Source of the DNA: WJLC01 sp964600865
Lineage (GTDB): Archaea > Nanobdellota > Nanobdellia > Pacearchaeales > GW2011-AR1
Reading direction: 5' to 3'
Assembly (NCBI GenBank): GCA_964600865.1
Contig: CAZRJP010000018.1
Coordinates: 1 to 15,177, forward strand
Length of the DNA stretch: 15,177 nucleotides
Made by a program: the position numbers and the translations under genes
Notes under the pieces: generated by a model
Seen by the model: only the letters and a program-made list of their open reading frames with translations
Told to the model about the DNA's origin: nothing
Databases searched by the model: none
Shown here: positions 14,603 to 15,177 of the stretch, in pieces
Position numbering within the stretch: the first letter of the stretch is position 1
How the letters are laid out: each line of letters opens with the position of its first letter

Positions 14603-14681
14603 GAATATTCAAAAATTGCAAAACAATTTTTGTTGTATCAAACATGGTTCTATGACTTTGTGTCTCGTAAATGTTTGACTT
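14603..14681 (-). repeat. Structured 5'-leader repeat, copy 4 (single-hairpin form)
   Basis: This is a diverged, shorter copy. The long stem TCAAACAT/ATGTTTGA (arms 14671-14678 and 14638-14645) keeps the 33-base offset of the other copies and remains perfectly paired although C-G has become T-A. One hairpin remains, CAAAAATTG-CAAAA-CAATTTTTG at 14610-14632, in which a G-C pair of the others has become A-T. The left flank resembles the proximal hairpin of copy 1, and the right flank the distal one, as if one 53-base unit were missing. The sense frame 14645-14589 starts with ATG inside the stem (GTG elsewhere) and reads MFDTTKIVLQFLNIHFLN; its stop is 16 bases before the HTH gene. Confidence 0.75.
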
Positions 14682-14714
14682 TATTTTCATTCTTATTATA
14701 CAAAATAAAAAGAT

Positions 14715-14722
14715 TATTTAAA
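14715..14722 (+). promoter_or_regulatory. TATA box of the 14744-15115 PIN gene
   Basis: TATTTAAA is centred about 25 bases before the ATG and predicts a leaderless message. It lies in the divergent gap shared with leader copy 4. Confidence 0.6.
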
Positions 14723-14743
14723 CCTTAACGTTAATTTACAAAC

Positions 14744-15115
14744 ATGAGAAAAGCAATATTAGATACTAGTTTTATTCTAAGTGCAATTAGAAATAAAATT
14801 GATTTTATAGAAAGAACCAAATTTGTGGGAATAGAATTAATCCTTCCAAAACAAGTTATTAAAGAATTAAAAAATATTGTTAAATCAAATAAAAAACTTA
14901 AATTCAGAGATGAAGCTGAAATAGCATTAAAAATTCTAGAAAAAAATGATTTGAAAAAAATAGATTTAAAGAAAAAAAATGTAGATAAAGGAATAATAGA
15001 ATATGCAAAAGATAGGGATATTATTATAGCAACAGTTGATGCTGAAATTAAAAACAAAACAAACAATCAAAAATTAGTTGTGAGAGGAAAAAACAAATTA
15101 GAAGTCATACCTTAA
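14744..15115 (+). CDS. PIN-domain protein of the Fcf1/VapC9-like type
   Basis: This is a compact 123-residue PIN domain. It begins AILDTSFILSAI with catalytic D7. E41 lies in LPKQVIKELKNI, D81 in KKNVDKGIIEYAKD, and D99 in IIATVDAEIK. The ending VVRGKNKLEVIP matches the archaeal single-domain PIN proteins related to eukaryotic Fcf1/Utp24, which are linked to rRNA processing, and to VapC9. A housekeeping ribosome-maturation role is therefore more likely than a toxin role; no antitoxin gene precedes it. It is divergent from the HTH/PIN pair and ends 8 bases before the right terminal repeat. Confidence 0.85.
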   Translation: MRKAILDTSFILSAIRNKIDFIERTKFVGIELILPKQVIKELKNIVKSNKKLKFRDEAEIALKILEKNDLKKIDLKKKNVDKGIIEYAKDRDIIIATVDAEIKNKTNNQKLVVRGKNKLEVIP

Positions 15116-15123
15116 TTAAAGGA

Positions 15124-15177
15124 TGTATAGGTTCATGACATATGTCCTACCCTATTTTAAACCCCAAATATTAAAAT
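15124..15177 (-). repeat. Terminal inverted repeat, right copy
   Basis: This is the inverted partner of positions 1-54, identical over 52 consecutive bases. Similarity stops inward at position 15123, exactly where the left copy also diverges (55), so the repeat boundary on the inner side is well defined. The outer boundary cannot be seen. Confidence 0.9.

Noticed and set aside
14731..15066. Minus-strand frame of 111 codons, hydrophobic
   Set aside because: It is antisense to the well-supported Fcf1-like PIN gene; the apparent hydrophobicity comes from reading A-rich lysine codons backwards.

Overview
The window is an AT-rich archaeal fragment. Three ribosomal or translation genes are of the archaeal/eukaryotic type (aIF5B, eS6, eS31/S27ae). 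Promoters consist of a TATA box about 25 bases before the start codon, with little or no leader and no Shine-Dalgarno sequence. The tRNA-Trp gene has no encoded CCA and stands out as a GC island. Short proteins, close packing, an Lhr helicase and lysine-rich composition fit a small-genome archaeon, possibly a DPANN lineage such as Pacearchaeota or Woesearchaeota. That placement is inference.

Layout. Positions 1-54 and 15124-15177 form an inverted repeat matching at 53 of 54 positions. Next come an unrecognised small gene (111-407, +) and a leftward translation block: infB, rps6e, rps27ae (3130 to 409). Facing right is the Lhr-type helicase (3298-5886). From 9248 leftward to 5888 lies an iron-sulfur/sulfur-transfer cluster: a cysteine-rich ArsR-type regulator, cysteine desulfurase, a DUF1858 protein, the IscU scaffold and a thioredoxin-reductase-like flavoprotein. 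Then follow a large membrane-anchored subtilisin-like protease (12123-9271, -), a DUF192 protein (+), an unrecognised membrane protein (-), tRNA-Trp (-), an HTH/PIN gene pair with a 4-base overlap (-), and a second PIN protein (+).

The most notable signal is a repeated, structured leader. Four copies lie directly upstream of four leftward genes: rps27ae, iscU, the DUF1858 gene and the HTH gene. Three copies are about 135 bases long and share identical spacing of a distal long stem and two 8-bp hairpins repeated at a 53-base period. The fourth has one hairpin and diverged sequence but keeps its stems through paired changes. A TATA-like box lies roughly 20-25 bases outside the distal edge of each copy, so the element probably forms nearly the whole 5' leader, in a genome where other genes look leaderless. 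On the sense strand each leader holds one or two 15-19 codon reading frames. The first NTG start lies inside the long stem, and the last stop falls 1-16 bases before the main start codon. I do not recognise this family; it is the best candidate here for an undescribed regulatory system.

The sulfur cluster shows a second visible layer of control. A TGAA-N6-TTCA operator of the ArsR/SmtB type lies between the regulator's TATA box and its start codon. The regulator overlaps the cysteine desulfurase gene, which suggests autoregulated control of Fe-S assembly.
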